Shown: positions 11,063 to 20,648, counted from the first letter of the stretch. The stretch: 64,000 bases of DNA from Pseudomonas sp. ANT_J12 (GCF_008370045.1 NZ_VOBN01000006.1:124001-188000), one strand, 5' to 3'. The notes: a model not told the origin generated them from the letters alone. Numbers and translations are program-made.

Positions 11063-11539
11063 ATGAAACTGGACGCCTACGACCGCAAAATCCTCGCCGC
11101 CCTGCAACGGGACGGGCGCCTGAGCAATGTGCAATTGGCAGATGAGATCGGATTGTCGGCGTCACCGTGCTTGCGCCGGGTGCGGATGCTCGAAGAGGCG
11201 GGGGTGATTCGCGGCTATCAGGCCAACCTCGATCGCGACGAAGTGGGGCTGGGGCTGACGGTGTTTGTCGGGGTCAAGGTCGAACGGCACAACGATGAAC
11301 AGGCTGACGCGTTCCGCGAGGCGGTGACGGCGCTGCCGGAGGTGATTTCGGCGTTCCTAGTGTCCGGGGAATCGGATTTCCTGCTGCAAGTGGTGGTGCC
11401 AGACCTGCGCGCCTATGACCGGTTTCTCACCGGGCGGTTGCTGAAGTTGCCGGGGGTGAGTGATATCCGCAGCAACTTTGCGATTCACACGGTGAAGACG
11501 CCAGGGGCGTTGCCTCTGGAGCATTTGCCGGTCACCTAG
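11063..11539 (+). CDS. Lrp/AsnC-family transcriptional regulator
   Basis: A 158-residue DNA-binding regulator. The N-terminal winged helix has the typical AsnC start LDAYDRKILAALQRDGR and the helix-turn-helix IGLSASPCLRRVRMLEE. The C-terminal RAM/ligand-binding domain follows (VFVGVKVERH, SGESDFLLQV). It is transcribed away from the LysE-type exporter with 133 nt between them, so it probably controls that gene and itself in response to an amino acid. The effector cannot be read from sequence. Confidence 0.92.
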   Translation: MKLDAYDRKILAALQRDGRLSNVQLADEIGLSASPCLRRVRMLEEAGVIRGYQANLDRDEVGLGLTVFVGVKVERHNDEQADAFREAVTALPEVISAFLVSGESDFLLQVVVPDLRAYDRFLTGRLLKLPGVSDIRSNFAIHTVKTPGALPLEHLPVT

Positions 11540-11643
11540 GATCGTTCCCACGCTCCGCGTGGGAATGCAGCCCGTGACGCTCCGCGTCACTGGACGCGTA
11601 GCGTCCCTTGAGGCATTCCCACACGGAGCGTGGGAACGATCCT
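11538..11643. repeat. REP-like double inverted repeat (GATCGTTCCCACGC family)
   Basis: Outer arms GATCGTTCCCACGCTCCGCG and its complement flank an inner hairpin of related sequence (GACGCTCCGCGTCACTGGACGCG). It sits between the convergent Lrp-type gene and lpd, where it could act as a bidirectional terminator. Relatives are at 40014-40044 and 59815-59920. Confidence 0.85.
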
Positions 11644-11653
11644 CTGCGAAAAA

Positions 11654-13054
11654 TTACATCTGCGTCGCCATCCCCTCCACATTCATCGCCGCCTGGCGCA
11701 ACGCCTCGGAGCGGGTCGGGTGTGGGTGGCAGGTCAGGGCAATGTCCTCGGCGGACGCGCTGAACTCCATGGCCACGCAATATTCACCGATCATTTCACT
11801 GACGCTCGGACCCACCAGGTGCACGCCGAGGATTTCGTCGGTGCGCTCATCGGCCAGCACTTTGGCGAAGCCTTCGGTCTCGTGATTGATCTTCGCCCGG
11901 CTGTTGGCGGTGAACGGGAACTTGCCCACCTTATAGGCACGACCTTCAGCCTTGAGCTGTTCCTCGGTCTTGCCGACGCTGGCCAGTTCCGGTTTGGTGT
12001 AGATCACGTTGGGGATCAGGTCGTAATTGACCTCGCCGGCCTTGCCGACAATCTGCTCGACGCAGGCCATGGCTTCGTCTTCGGCCTTGTGCGCGAGCAT
12101 CGGCCCGGACGTGACGTCGCCGATCACCCAGATGCCAGCGGCTTCGGTGCGGTGCACTTTGTTGGCGAGCATGCCGCGTTTGTCGGTGGCGAGGCCGACG
12201 TTCTCCAGCCCCAGGCCTTGGGTGTAAGGCCGACGGCCGATGGCCACCAGCACGTAGTCGGCTTCGAGCAACTCGGCGGTGCCCCCGGCGGCGGGTTCGA
12301 CGCTGAGCTGCACGCCGTTGGCCGAGGTGGTGGCGCTGGTGACTTTCGAACTCAACTTAAAGCTGATGCCTTGCTTGGTCAGCGAGCGCTGCAGGGTTTT
12401 GCCGGCCTCGCCGTCGACACCGGGGCAGATCCGGTCGAGAAACTCGACCACCGTCACCTGCGCGCCCAGGCGCCGCCAGACCGAACCCAGCTCCAGGCCG
12501 ATCACCCCGGCACCGATCACCACCAGGTGCTTCGGTACTTCAGCCAGGGACAGCGCGCCGGTGGAGTCGAGGATGCGTTGGTTGTCGATGTCGACACCGG
12601 GCAGGGGAGTGGGCTCGGAGCCGGTGGCGATGATGATGTCCTTGGCGCTCAGCTCGGTCTTGGCGCCCTGGCTATCGGTGACAGTGACCTTGCCCGGCCC
12701 GTCGATATGGCCCCAGCCTTTGATCCAGTCGACTTTGTTCTTGCGAAACAGAAACTCGATGCCCTTGGTCAGCCCGGCAACGCTTTCATCTTTCTGCTTC
12801 ATCATTTGCGCGAGATTAAGGGTCGGTTTGACCTCGATCCCCAGGTTGGCAAACTCCGCGCCCATGGCCGCGTCATACAGTTCGGAGGCGTGCAACAGCG
12901 CTTTGGACGGCATGCAGCCGACGTTCAGGCAGGTGCCGCCGAGGGTGGCACGGCCTTCGACGCACGCGGCTTTCAAACCGAGTTGGCCGGCACGGATCGC
13001 CGCGTTATAACCACCCGGGCCTCCGCCCAGAATCACGATGTCATAGGTGCTCAT
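11654..13054 (-). CDS. lpdA: Dihydrolipoyl dehydrogenase (E3)
   Basis: A 466-residue FAD flavoprotein that reoxidises dihydrolipoamide of 2-oxoacid dehydrogenase or glycine cleavage complexes. It has the FAD motif GGGPGG at residues 10-15, the redox pair Cys42/Cys47 in GGTCLNVGC, the NAD motif GAGVIGLELG and the C-terminal His-Glu dyad in HPHPTRSEAL. No E1, E2 or H-protein gene is adjacent, so it is an orphan E3; it resembles the LPD-3 type recalled from Pseudomonas more than lpdG or lpdV. The partner complex is not evident. Confidence 0.95.
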   Translation of the reverse strand: MSTYDIVILGGGPGGYNAAIRAGQLGLKAACVEGRATLGGTCLNVGCMPSKALLHASELYDAAMGAEFANLGIEVKPTLNLAQMMKQKDESVAGLTKGIEFLFRKNKVDWIKGWGHIDGPGKVTVTDSQGAKTELSAKDIIIATGSEPTPLPGVDIDNQRILDSTGALSLAEVPKHLVVIGAGVIGLELGSVWRRLGAQVTVVEFLDRICPGVDGEAGKTLQRSLTKQGISFKLSSKVTSATTSANGVQLSVEPAAGGTAELLEADYVLVAIGRRPYTQGLGLENVGLATDKRGMLANKVHRTEAAGIWVIGDVTSGPMLAHKAEDEAMACVEQIVGKAGEVNYDLIPNVIYTKPELASVGKTEEQLKAEGRAYKVGKFPFTANSRAKINHETEGFAKVLADERTDEILGVHLVGPSVSEMIGEYCVAMEFSASAEDIALTCHPHPTRSEALRQAAMNVEGMATQM

Positions 13055-13215
13055 GCTGTTACTCCTGGAGTGAAGGGACCGGATCGGTCGTAGCTGTTGC
13101 TAAAAATTACGAACGTAATATGTGCGCTCAACGGTATTTCGGTCAAGGCTTCAGCCAAGCGACAGGTTGTGCACCTTTAGATAGAGCGATTTAGAACGGA
13201 AATTTCACGCCTTTC

Positions 13216-13228
13216 GTTATAAGGTAAC
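13216..13228. promoter_or_regulatory. Candidate Zur box upstream of the SPFH/P-type ATPase operon
   Basis: The sequence GTTATAAGGTAAC is an imperfect palindrome with GTTA/TAAC ends, resembling the core of gammaproteobacterial Zur operators. It lies 47 nt before the chosen start of the first SPFH gene. It is weaker than the boxes at 28977 and 30676, which are in the same window. Zinc control of this operon is an inference. Confidence 0.45.
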
Positions 13229-13275
13229 GAGATGTGACGGGCTTTGACGTCAGCAACGATAAACACTGGGGTGGT

Positions 13276-15237
13276 ATGCAAGTCGATCTTGATGTCGATG
13301 GAACTCAAGTAGCCGGGCTGCCGCGCTTTCAGCAGGCGTTGTTCCACGGGCGACGGTTGCGTCAGTACGCCATCGGTTTGAGCGCTTTGGCGGCGGCTGG
13401 GCTGGTACTGGCGTTTTTTGTCGCGCTGTTTGCGCCGCAATCACTGTGGGGCGCGCTGTTGGTCAACCAGAGCGGCGGGTTGCTGGTGCTGGTCGCCGGT
13501 TTGCAATCGGCGTGGTGGGTGACGCAATGGCGAGCTCGCGCGATGAATCCGGTGGTGTCGGTGCCGGTGGTTGTAGAGGAAGAAGTGGTCGCGCCGGCAG
13601 GTTGGTACGAACGCTTGCTGGACCGGATCGGCCAGCGCTGGGTGCATCTGCTGGGGCAGATCGGTGCGCCGACGTTGTGGCTGGCCGGTTGGAGCGTGCT
13701 GACGCTGTACAGCATTGGCCAGGTCTGGAACCTGGCGCTGACCCCCGCAGCGCTGGGCTTGTCCGCCAGTGTAGGCGCCGTGCTGTCGTTGCTGCTGGCG
13801 TTCGGTCTGCTGGTACTGGAGCGTCAACTGGCTCAGGAAAACAGCGCCGAATGGCCCGAAGCCGGGGCGTTGGCGCAGCTCACGCGCGTCGCGATTATCG
13901 GCTTGGTAGTGAGCGCGCTGTGCCTGCTGTTCGGCAATGAAACCTCAGTCTGGCCGGTACGCCTGGCGGTGCTGATCGGTTTGCTGCCGGGGTTGGTGGC
14001 GATCGAATTATTGCTGCGCGCGGTGCTGTCGCTGTTCAGTCCGCAACGGGAACAACTTGAACCGTCATTGCTGGCGCGCAGCTTTGTCGCGGACATGCTG
14101 CGCTGGCCACCACAACCGTTGCTGGCCTTGCAGCACGAATTGCATAACCGCTTCGGCATCGATCTGCGACAAATCTGGGCCTTCACCTACATGCGCCGGG
14201 CCTTCTTGCCGGTGCTGGCGGTGGTGGCGATGGTTGGTTGGGCGCTGACCGGGATTCATGAAATACCGCTGCAAGGGCGCGGGATCTACGAGCGTTTCGG
14301 CAAACCGGTGGAGGTGTTCGGTCCCGGTTTGCACGCCGGTTTGCCGTGGCCGTTGGGCCGGGTGCTGAGCGTCGAGAACGGTGTGGTCCATGAGTTGGCC
14401 ACCAGCGGTGAAGCCACCACGCTCGTGGTGCTCGAACCGGCAGAAGGCCCGGCGCCGGCGATTGCCAATCGCTTGTGGGATGCCAGTCATGTGAACGATA
14501 AATCCCAGGTCATTGCCAGCAGCCGCGCCGACAAACAGAGCTTCCAGATCGTCAACATGGACGTGCGTTTCGTGTATCGCATCGGCTTGAACGACAAGGA
14601 CGCGTTGGCCGCGACCTACAACAGCGCGGATGTACCGACGCTGATTCGCAGCACCGCCAGCCGGATTCTGGTGCACGACTTCGCCTCGCGCACCCTCGAC
14701 GGTTTGCTCGGTGCAGACCGGGTAGGGCTGGGCGAAGAGATCGGTCGCGCCGTGCAGGCTGACCTGAAAAAACTCGACAGCGGCGTGGAAATTCTCGCCA
14801 CCGTGGTCGAGGCGATTCACCCGCCGGCCGGCGCCGCCAATGCCTATCACGCGGTGCAAGCGGCGCAGATCGGTGCGCAAGCGTTGATCTCGCGTGAGCG
14901 CGGTGCCGCAGCGCAAGCCAGCAACCAGGCGCAGATGCAAGCCAGCATCGCCCGCGATCAAGCCACCGCCAGCGCCCGGGAAATCAACGCGACGGCCCAG
15001 GCGTCCGACCTGCGCTTCAGTGCCGAACGCAAAGCCTACGCCAGCGCCGGCCAGGCCTTTGTGCTGGAACAATATTTCAGTCAGCTGACCCAGGGCCTGG
15101 CCAATGCCAAGTTGCTGGTGCTCGATCATCGCCTGGGCGGCAGCAGCAACGCGCCGACCATTGACCTGCGTACGTTCACGCTGCCGGCTGACCCTGCGTC
15201 GCCGCGTAACACCGCTCAGCCAGGAGCCACCCATTGA
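13276..15237 (+). CDS. Polytopic membrane protein with C-terminal SPFH (HflK-like) domain
   Basis: A 653-residue membrane protein. About six or seven hydrophobic segments in the first 340 residues are followed by an SPFH/band-7 domain beginning near RGIYERFGKPVEVFGPGLH, then an Ala/Gln-rich helix (about residues 550-610). The ATG at 13276 has GGGGTGGT before it; an in-frame GTG lies at 13234. It is larger than true HflK and has an added multi-span N-terminal domain. The stop overlaps the next start. It probably forms an oligomeric ring or microdomain with the next two products. Confidence 0.75.
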   Translation: MQVDLDVDGTQVAGLPRFQQALFHGRRLRQYAIGLSALAAAGLVLAFFVALFAPQSLWGALLVNQSGGLLVLVAGLQSAWWVTQWRARAMNPVVSVPVVVEEEVVAPAGWYERLLDRIGQRWVHLLGQIGAPTLWLAGWSVLTLYSIGQVWNLALTPAALGLSASVGAVLSLLLAFGLLVLERQLAQENSAEWPEAGALAQLTRVAIIGLVVSALCLLFGNETSVWPVRLAVLIGLLPGLVAIELLLRAVLSLFSPQREQLEPSLLARSFVADMLRWPPQPLLALQHELHNRFGIDLRQIWAFTYMRRAFLPVLAVVAMVGWALTGIHEIPLQGRGIYERFGKPVEVFGPGLHAGLPWPLGRVLSVENGVVHELATSGEATTLVVLEPAEGPAPAIANRLWDASHVNDKSQVIASSRADKQSFQIVNMDVRFVYRIGLNDKDALAATYNSADVPTLIRSTASRILVHDFASRTLDGLLGADRVGLGEEIGRAVQADLKKLDSGVEILATVVEAIHPPAGAANAYHAVQAAQIGAQALISRERGAAAQASNQAQMQASIARDQATASAREINATAQASDLRFSAERKAYASAGQAFVLEQYFSQLTQGLANAKLLVLDHRLGGSSNAPTIDLRTFTLPADPASPRNTAQPGATH

Positions 15238-16274
15238 GCCAGTCGAATACTCACGATCACGATGACCACACTGGCCACGATCACAGCCATGGCGGGCATC
15301 ACCACGGTCATCATCACCATCACCACGGCGATCCCCAGGAAGCCGGGCCGTTCCCTTGGCGACGCATGGGCTGGGCGGCGTTGCTGGTGGCGTTCGCCAT
15401 TGCAGCGGCGAGCCTGGTGCAAGTGCGTTCGGGGGAGGCCACGGTGATCACCCGTTTCGGCAATCCGTCGCGGGTGTTGCTGGAACCGGGATTGGGCTGG
15501 CGTTGGCCGGCGCCGTTTGAAGCGGCGATTCCGGTGGATTTGCGCCTGCGCACGACGTCCAGCGGTTTGCAGGATGTCGGTACGCGGGACGGTTTGCGCA
15601 TCATCGTGCAGGCGTACGTGGCGTGGAAGGTGCAGGGGGACCCGGACAATGTGCAGCGCTTTATGCGCGCAGTGCAGAACCAGCCGGATGAAGCGGCGCG
15701 GCAGATTCGCACGTTTGTTGGTTCCGCGCTGGAAACCACCGCCAGCAGTTTTGACCTGGCCAACCTGGTAAACACCGATGCCAACCAAGTGCACATCGCC
15801 GATTTCGAAGCGCAGTTGCGTCAGCAGATTGATCAGCAGTTGCTCACCACCTATGGCGTGCGCGTGCTGCAAGTCGGCATCGAACGCCTGACGCTGCCAT
15901 CGGTCACGCTGACTGCCACCGTCGATCGCATGCGCGCCGAGCGTGAAACAATCGCCACCGAACGCACGGCCATCGGCAAACGCGAAGCGGCGCAAATCCG
16001 TTCTGCCGCCGAACGGGACGCGCGCATTGTGCAGGCCGATGCCACGGTGAAAGCCGCCGACATCGAGGCGCAATCCCGGGTCGAAGCCGCACAGATTTAT
16101 GGCCGCGCTTACGCCGGATCGCCGCAGCTCTACAACTTGCTGCGCTCCCTCGACACCTTGGGCACGATTGTTTCACCGGGCACCAAACTGATTTTGCGCA
16201 CCGATGCCGCCCCATTCCGGGTGTTGGTGGACGGCCCGCCGAGCCTTGATAACAAGTCCGGGTCGCAGCCATGA
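15234..16274 (+). CDS. HflK-like SPFH protein with histidine-rich N terminus
   Basis: A 346-residue single-span protein. Residues 7 to 31 are dominated by His with Asp and Gly, a likely cytosolic metal-binding tail. One transmembrane helix follows (WAALLVAFAIAAASLVQV), then an SPFH domain (TVITRFGNPSRVLLEPGLGW) and a coiled-coil-like region rich in Ala, Arg and Glu. The start is TTG at 15234, overlapping the previous stop, with CAGGAG ten bases upstream. It is annotated as HflK-like by fold, but lies far from any ftsH or hfq context, so a role as FtsH modulator is not implied. Confidence 0.8.
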   Translation: MSQSNTHDHDDHTGHDHSHGGHHHGHHHHHHGDPQEAGPFPWRRMGWAALLVAFAIAAASLVQVRSGEATVITRFGNPSRVLLEPGLGWRWPAPFEAAIPVDLRLRTTSSGLQDVGTRDGLRIIVQAYVAWKVQGDPDNVQRFMRAVQNQPDEAARQIRTFVGSALETTASSFDLANLVNTDANQVHIADFEAQLRQQIDQQLLTTYGVRVLQVGIERLTLPSVTLTATVDRMRAERETIATERTAIGKREAAQIRSAAERDARIVQADATVKAADIEAQSRVEAAQIYGRAYAGSPQLYNLLRSLDTLGTIVSPGTKLILRTDAAPFRVLVDGPPSLDNKSGSQP

Positions 16275-17329
16275 ATTTGGTTCCACGTGGAACAAATGAG
16301 TTAAGCAGCCCCTGGATTCAGGCCGGGCGTCTGGCTTTTTTGGCGCTTTACGCGGTGACGGTGCTGGCGGCTTTGGCGTGGGCATTCTCCAATGTGCGGC
16401 AGATTGATCCGCAGAATCGCGCCGTGGTGTTGCACTTTGGTGCGCTGGATCGCATTCAGAATGCCGGTCTGTTGTTGGCGTGGCCGCGTCCGTTTGAGCA
16501 GGTGATTTTGTTGCCGGCAGCGGATCGGGTGATTGAGCGTCGAGTGGAAAATCTGCTGCGCAGCGATGTGGCGTTACAGGCGGATCGGGTGGCGACGTTT
16601 GCCACGCCGCTGAGTGATGCACTCGCCGGCTCCGGTTATCTGTTGACCGGTGATGCCGGTGTGGTGCAACTGGATGTGCGGGTGTTTTACAAAGTCACCG
16701 AGCCGTACGCGTTCGTGCTGCAAGGCGAACATGTGCTGCCGGCGCTGGATCGCTTGGTCACGCGCAGCGCGGTGGCGCTCACTGCCGCTCGCGACTTGGA
16801 CACCATCCTGGTGGCGCGCCCCGAACTGATCGGCACCGACAACAAAGCCGCCGAACGCCGCGAACGCCTGCGCGGTGACTTGGTGCAAAGCATCAATCAA
16901 CGCCTCGCCGAACTGACTGCGACGGGGCAGGGGATTGGTATTGAAGTCGCCCGGGTCGATGTGCAATCGAGTCTGCCCGGCCCGGCGGTGAATGCGTTCA
17001 ACGCCGTACTCACTGCCAGTCAGCAGGCCGACAAAGCCGTGGCCAACGCTCGCACCGACGCCGAGAAGCTCACCCAGACCGCCAACGAACAAGCCGACCG
17101 CACCCTGCAGGTTGCCCATGCCCAAGCCAGTGAACGACTGGCCAAAGCGTCGGCCGATACCGCCACGGTATTGAGTCTGGCTCAGGCGCAACAGCAAGGC
17201 ACCGACCCGCAAATGCTCCTGCGCATTTACCGTGAGCGGATGCCGAAGATCCTCGGTCAGGCCGGCTCGGTGACCACGGTCGATCCGAAAGACGATTCCC
17301 ACCTGATCATTCAGGGAGCTGCACAATGA
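16271..17329 (+). CDS. HflC-like SPFH protein
   Basis: A 352-residue protein with one N-terminal membrane helix (FLALYAVTVLAALAWAF) and an SPFH domain (DPQNRAVVLHFGALD). A long Ala/Gln/Glu-rich helical region follows (about residues 240-310), as in HflC and stomatins. It overlaps its upstream neighbour by 4 nt and the ATPase gene downstream by 4 nt. With the two preceding genes it forms an SPFH trio dedicated to this operon. No protease gene is present. Confidence 0.8.
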   Translation: MNLVPRGTNELSSPWIQAGRLAFLALYAVTVLAALAWAFSNVRQIDPQNRAVVLHFGALDRIQNAGLLLAWPRPFEQVILLPAADRVIERRVENLLRSDVALQADRVATFATPLSDALAGSGYLLTGDAGVVQLDVRVFYKVTEPYAFVLQGEHVLPALDRLVTRSAVALTAARDLDTILVARPELIGTDNKAAERRERLRGDLVQSINQRLAELTATGQGIGIEVARVDVQSSLPGPAVNAFNAVLTASQQADKAVANARTDAEKLTQTANEQADRTLQVAHAQASERLAKASADTATVLSLAQAQQQGTDPQMLLRIYRERMPKILGQAGSVTTVDPKDDSHLIIQGAAQ

Positions 17330-19236
17330 CCGCCCAAACCGCCGCCGCACCGAGCATGTTGTCCTCGGCCGAGCAACGCAGCGCCGCGCGCCAACTGACC
17401 CTGGCCATGCTTGCCCTGGGCTTGCTCGCGTTGGGGCTGATCTGGCGTTGGGTCTCGCCGGAGCAAACCGGCGTCAGCCAATTGCTATTGGGTTTTGCCT
17501 CGATCCTGGTGGCCGTGCCGGTGATGCGCTCGGCCTGGTACAGCTTGCGTTACCCGAGCCTGCACGGGATCACCGATCAGTTGATCGCCCTGGCGATGCT
17601 CGGCGCCTGGGCCACCGGTGATTTGCTCACCGCCGCGTTGCTGCCGATCATCATGATCTTCGGCCACGTGCTGGAAGAGCGCAGCGTGATCGGTTCCCAG
17701 GAAGCGATTCATGCCCTCGGCAAACTGACCCGCAGTCACGCGCGCAAAGTGCAGGCTGACGGGGCCATTGTCGAAGTCGATAACGGCACGCTCAAGGCCG
17801 GCGATATTGTCGAAGTGCGCGCCGGAGATCGCGTGCCGGCGGATGGCCGGGTGTTGTCCGGTCAGGCGAGCCTCGACACCGCATCGATTACCGGCGAGTC
17901 GGTGCCGTTGGAGGCGGTGGTCGGCATGACCGTGTTCGGTGGCGCGATCAACCTCGATGGTTTGCTGCGCATTGAAGTGACCCGCACCGGCAACGAATCG
18001 ACCCTCGGCAAAGTCATCGCGCTGATGCAAAGCGCCGAACGTTCCAAGCCGCCGATCACCCGTTTGCTGGAGCGTTACGCCGGCAGCTACATGGTGTTGG
18101 TGTTGTTGCTGGCGGCGGTGACCTGGTTCGTGACCAACGATGCGCAGGCGATGCTCGCGGTGTTGGTCGCCGCTTGCCCCTGCGCGCTGGTGTTGTCGGC
18201 ACCGGCCACGGCGATTGCCGGGGTGGCGGTGGCGGCGCGTCACGGGATCCTGATTCGCAGCTCGGCGTTCCTCGAAGAGCTGGCGGACCTGACGTCACTG
18301 GTGGTGGATAAAACCGGGACGCTGACCTTCGGCACCTTGCGCCTGCAATCCATCGACAGTCCATTGGAAGATCGCGGCCACGTACTCAAACTCGCGGCCA
18401 GTCTTGGCTCGGCGAGCAGTCACCCGGTCAGTCGCGCGTTGGCCAGTCTGGTCACTCAGGAGCATTTCCTGCTGCTCTCGGACATTCACGAGCGCCAGGG
18501 GTTGGGCGTGGTGGCGATGACCGAACAGGGCGAAGCGGCGCTCGGGCGTCCGGAGTTGTTCGCACAATTGGGCATCGCCACTTCGGTCGTGCCCGATCAC
18601 GACGGGCCGATTGCCGGGTTGGCACTCAATGGCGAATTCCTCGCGTGGCTGCTACTGGCAGACACGATCAAACCGGAAGCACGCTTTGCCTTGAATGAAT
18701 TGCGCGAGCTGGGTTTGGGACGGCAGTTGCTGCTCACGGGGGATCGGCAAAGCGTCGCGCATACCCTGGCCCGGGACGTCGGCATCAGCGACGTCGAAGC
18801 CCAGGCCTTGCCCGAAGACAAACTCAATCGGGTGATGACGGAAATCGGCAATGGCTTCCGGCCGATGGTGGTCGGCGACGGCATCAACGACTCCCTGGCG
18901 CTGAAGGCCGGCGTCGTCGGCGTGGCGATGGGTGCCGGCGGGGCGGACATTGCGCTGGCCTCGGCGGACATTGTGCTGATCGGCAGCGACCTGCGCCGGC
19001 TCGGCACTTGCGTGCGTTTGAGTCGTCAGTGCCGGCAGACGTTGCAGGTCAACGTGATCATCGGATTGGGCTGGACCCTGGCAATCGTCGCCTTCGCCGC
19101 ATTCGGCTGGCTCGGCGCAGCGGGGGCGATGATTGCCGCGTTGCTGCACAACTTGAGCACGCTCTTGGTATTGGGCAACGCCGGACGGTTGCTGCGGTTT
19201 CAGGAGCCGCTGCTCAAATTGAAAGATGAAGTCTGA
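17326..19236 (+). CDS. Heavy-metal P1B-type ATPase without N-terminal metal-binding domain
   Basis: A 636-residue metal-transporting P-type ATPase. It shows TGES at about 189, the ion-site motif CPC at 284-286, the phosphorylated DKTGT at 328, the SHP motif of P1B pumps (SSHPVSRAL) and GDGIND at about 517. No N-terminal HMA domain is present. The last membrane helix carries HNLSTLLVLGNAGRLL, which I cannot match to the usual Cu (MSxSS) or Zn/Cd (DxG) signatures, so the metal is uncertain. It is the last gene of the SPFH operon; the His-rich upstream protein may supply or remove its metal. Confidence 0.9.
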   Translation: MTAQTAAAPSMLSSAEQRSAARQLTLAMLALGLLALGLIWRWVSPEQTGVSQLLLGFASILVAVPVMRSAWYSLRYPSLHGITDQLIALAMLGAWATGDLLTAALLPIIMIFGHVLEERSVIGSQEAIHALGKLTRSHARKVQADGAIVEVDNGTLKAGDIVEVRAGDRVPADGRVLSGQASLDTASITGESVPLEAVVGMTVFGGAINLDGLLRIEVTRTGNESTLGKVIALMQSAERSKPPITRLLERYAGSYMVLVLLLAAVTWFVTNDAQAMLAVLVAACPCALVLSAPATAIAGVAVAARHGILIRSSAFLEELADLTSLVVDKTGTLTFGTLRLQSIDSPLEDRGHVLKLAASLGSASSHPVSRALASLVTQEHFLLLSDIHERQGLGVVAMTEQGEAALGRPELFAQLGIATSVVPDHDGPIAGLALNGEFLAWLLLADTIKPEARFALNELRELGLGRQLLLTGDRQSVAHTLARDVGISDVEAQALPEDKLNRVMTEIGNGFRPMVVGDGINDSLALKAGVVGVAMGAGGADIALASADIVLIGSDLRRLGTCVRLSRQCRQTLQVNVIIGLGWTLAIVAFAAFGWLGAAGAMIAALLHNLSTLLVLGNAGRLLRFQEPLLKLKDEV

Positions 19237-19421
19237 TATACCCTTGGGGAACGCTCTAAACCGGGAGATATCGGCGCTCTAAACTTTTTAGAACTGTGTG
19301 CTCACTTCGTAGTCATCTAGGTGTGGACCATTGGTTTTCAGATCACGACGGCGGTTCGAAGCGTCGCGAGCTATATAGAAAAAGGCTATTAAATCGATAG
19401 CCAGCTATTTTTCTAGGATGG

Positions 19422-19445
19422 TCTACCCTCACATCAGACGTCTGA
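19422..19445 (+). promoter_or_regulatory. cfa: Possible cfa promoter -10 and adjacent palindrome
   Basis: TCTACCCT at 19422-19429 resembles the sigma-S -10 element CTAYRCT with one mismatch, and fits the known RpoS control of Pseudomonas cfa. Just downstream is the perfect 12-bp palindrome TCAGACGTCTGA (19434-19445), 18 nt before the start codon. It could be an operator or an mRNA hairpin. The remaining 19237-19421 holds a small hairpin (GGCTAT/ATAGCC) and two copies of CGCTCTAAAC. Confidence 0.4.
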
Positions 19446-19463
19446 AATAAGGGGGGATTTTCC

Positions 19464-20648
19464 ATGCTCGCGCAACTTCCACCGGCCTTACAGAATCTGC
19501 AGTTACCGCTTCGTCTGCGACTCTGGGATGGCCATGAATTCAATCTGGGCCCGACGCCCAGCGTCACCATTGTGGTAAAGGACCCACAGATGGTTACCCA
19601 GTTGACCCACCCAAGCCTTGATTCGCTGGGAGCGGCGTTTGTCGAAGGCAAACTTGAGCTTGAAGGCTCCATCAGCGACGTGATCCGCGTCTGCGATGAG
19701 TGGAGTCAGGCCTTGCTGGGCGAGGCCGACAGTCAGCCGGTGCGCCTAGCCCACGACAAGGAAACCGACGCCAAGGCGATTTCCTACCACTACGACCTTT
19801 CCAATGCGTTTTATCAGCTGTGGCTCGACAGCGACATGGCCTATTCCTGCGCCTATTTCGAAACCGGCAGTGAAACCCTGGAGCAAGCCCAGCAAGCCAA
19901 ATTCCGCCACCTGTGCCGCAAGCTGCGCCTGCAACCGGGTGACTATCTGCTGGATGTCGGTTGCGGCTGGGGTGGGTTGGCACGCTACGCGGCCCGGGAA
20001 TTTGGCGCGAAGGTGTTCGGGATCACCCTGAGTAAAGAGCAACTGGCCCTGGCCCGCGAACGGGTTAAAGAAGAAGGCCTGGAGGATTTGATTGAGCTTC
20101 AACTGCTCGACTATCGCGATCTGCCCCAGGACGGGCGTTTCGACAAAGTGGTCAGCGTCGGCATGTTCGAACACGTCGGTCATGCGAACCTGGCCGAGTA
20201 CTGCAAAATCCTGTTCGGCGCGGTGAAGGAGGGCGGTCTGGTGATGAATCACGGGATCACCGCCAAGTACACCGATGGCCGTCCCGTGGGACGCGGTGCC
20301 GGCGATTTCATCGAGAAGTACGTGTTCCCCAACGGCGAGCTGCCGCACCTGTCGATGATCTCTGCCGAGATCAGCGAAGCCGGCCTGGAGATCGTCGATG
20401 TCGAGAGCCTGCGCCTGCATTACGCACGCACCCTCGACCACTGGAGCGAACGCCTGGAAGACAACCTCGAAGCCGCCGCCAAAGAGGTGCCGCAACAGGC
20501 GCTGCGGATCTGGCGCCTGTACCTGGCCGGCTGCGCTTATGCGTTCGCCAAGGGCTGGATCAACCTGCACCAGATTCTCGCGGTCAAAGCGCACCCGGAC
20601 GGCAGCCATGAACTGCCCTGGACCCGCGACGACATCTACAACCCCTAG
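19464..20648 (+). CDS. cfa: Cyclopropane-fatty-acyl-phospholipid synthase
   Basis: Methylates double bonds of membrane phospholipid acyl chains with SAM, typically on entry to stationary phase. The 394-residue protein has the N-terminal lipid-binding domain, the family motif [19 protein letters not shown] motif [12 protein letters not shown] and the GMFEHVG segment of the active site, all intact. It is convergent with the cardiolipin synthase gene, and the two stop codons overlap by 3 nt at a shared CTAG. Pairing of two phospholipid-modifying genes may be coincidental. Confidence 0.96.
   Translation: MLAQLPPALQNLQLPLRLRLWDGHEFNLGPTPSVTIVVKDPQMVTQLTHPSLDSLGAAFVEGKLELEGSISDVIRVCDEWSQALLGEADSQPVRLAHDKETDAKAISYHYDLSNAFYQLWLDSDMAYSCAYFETGSETLEQAQQAKFRHLCRKLRLQPGDYLLDVGCGWGGLARYAAREFGAKVFGITLSKEQLALARERVKEEGLEDLIELQLLDYRDLPQDGRFDKVVSVGMFEHVGHANLAEYCKILFGAVKEGGLVMNHGITAKYTDGRPVGRGAGDFIEKYVFPNGELPHLSMISAEISEAGLEIVDVESLRLHYARTLDHWSERLEDNLEAAAKEVPQQALRIWRLYLAGCAYAFAKGWINLHQILAVKAHPDGSHELPWTRDDIYNP

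Noticed and set aside
11630..13093. A 487-codon open frame opposite lpd.
   Set aside because: Antisense shadow of a high-GC gene with no recognisable domain.
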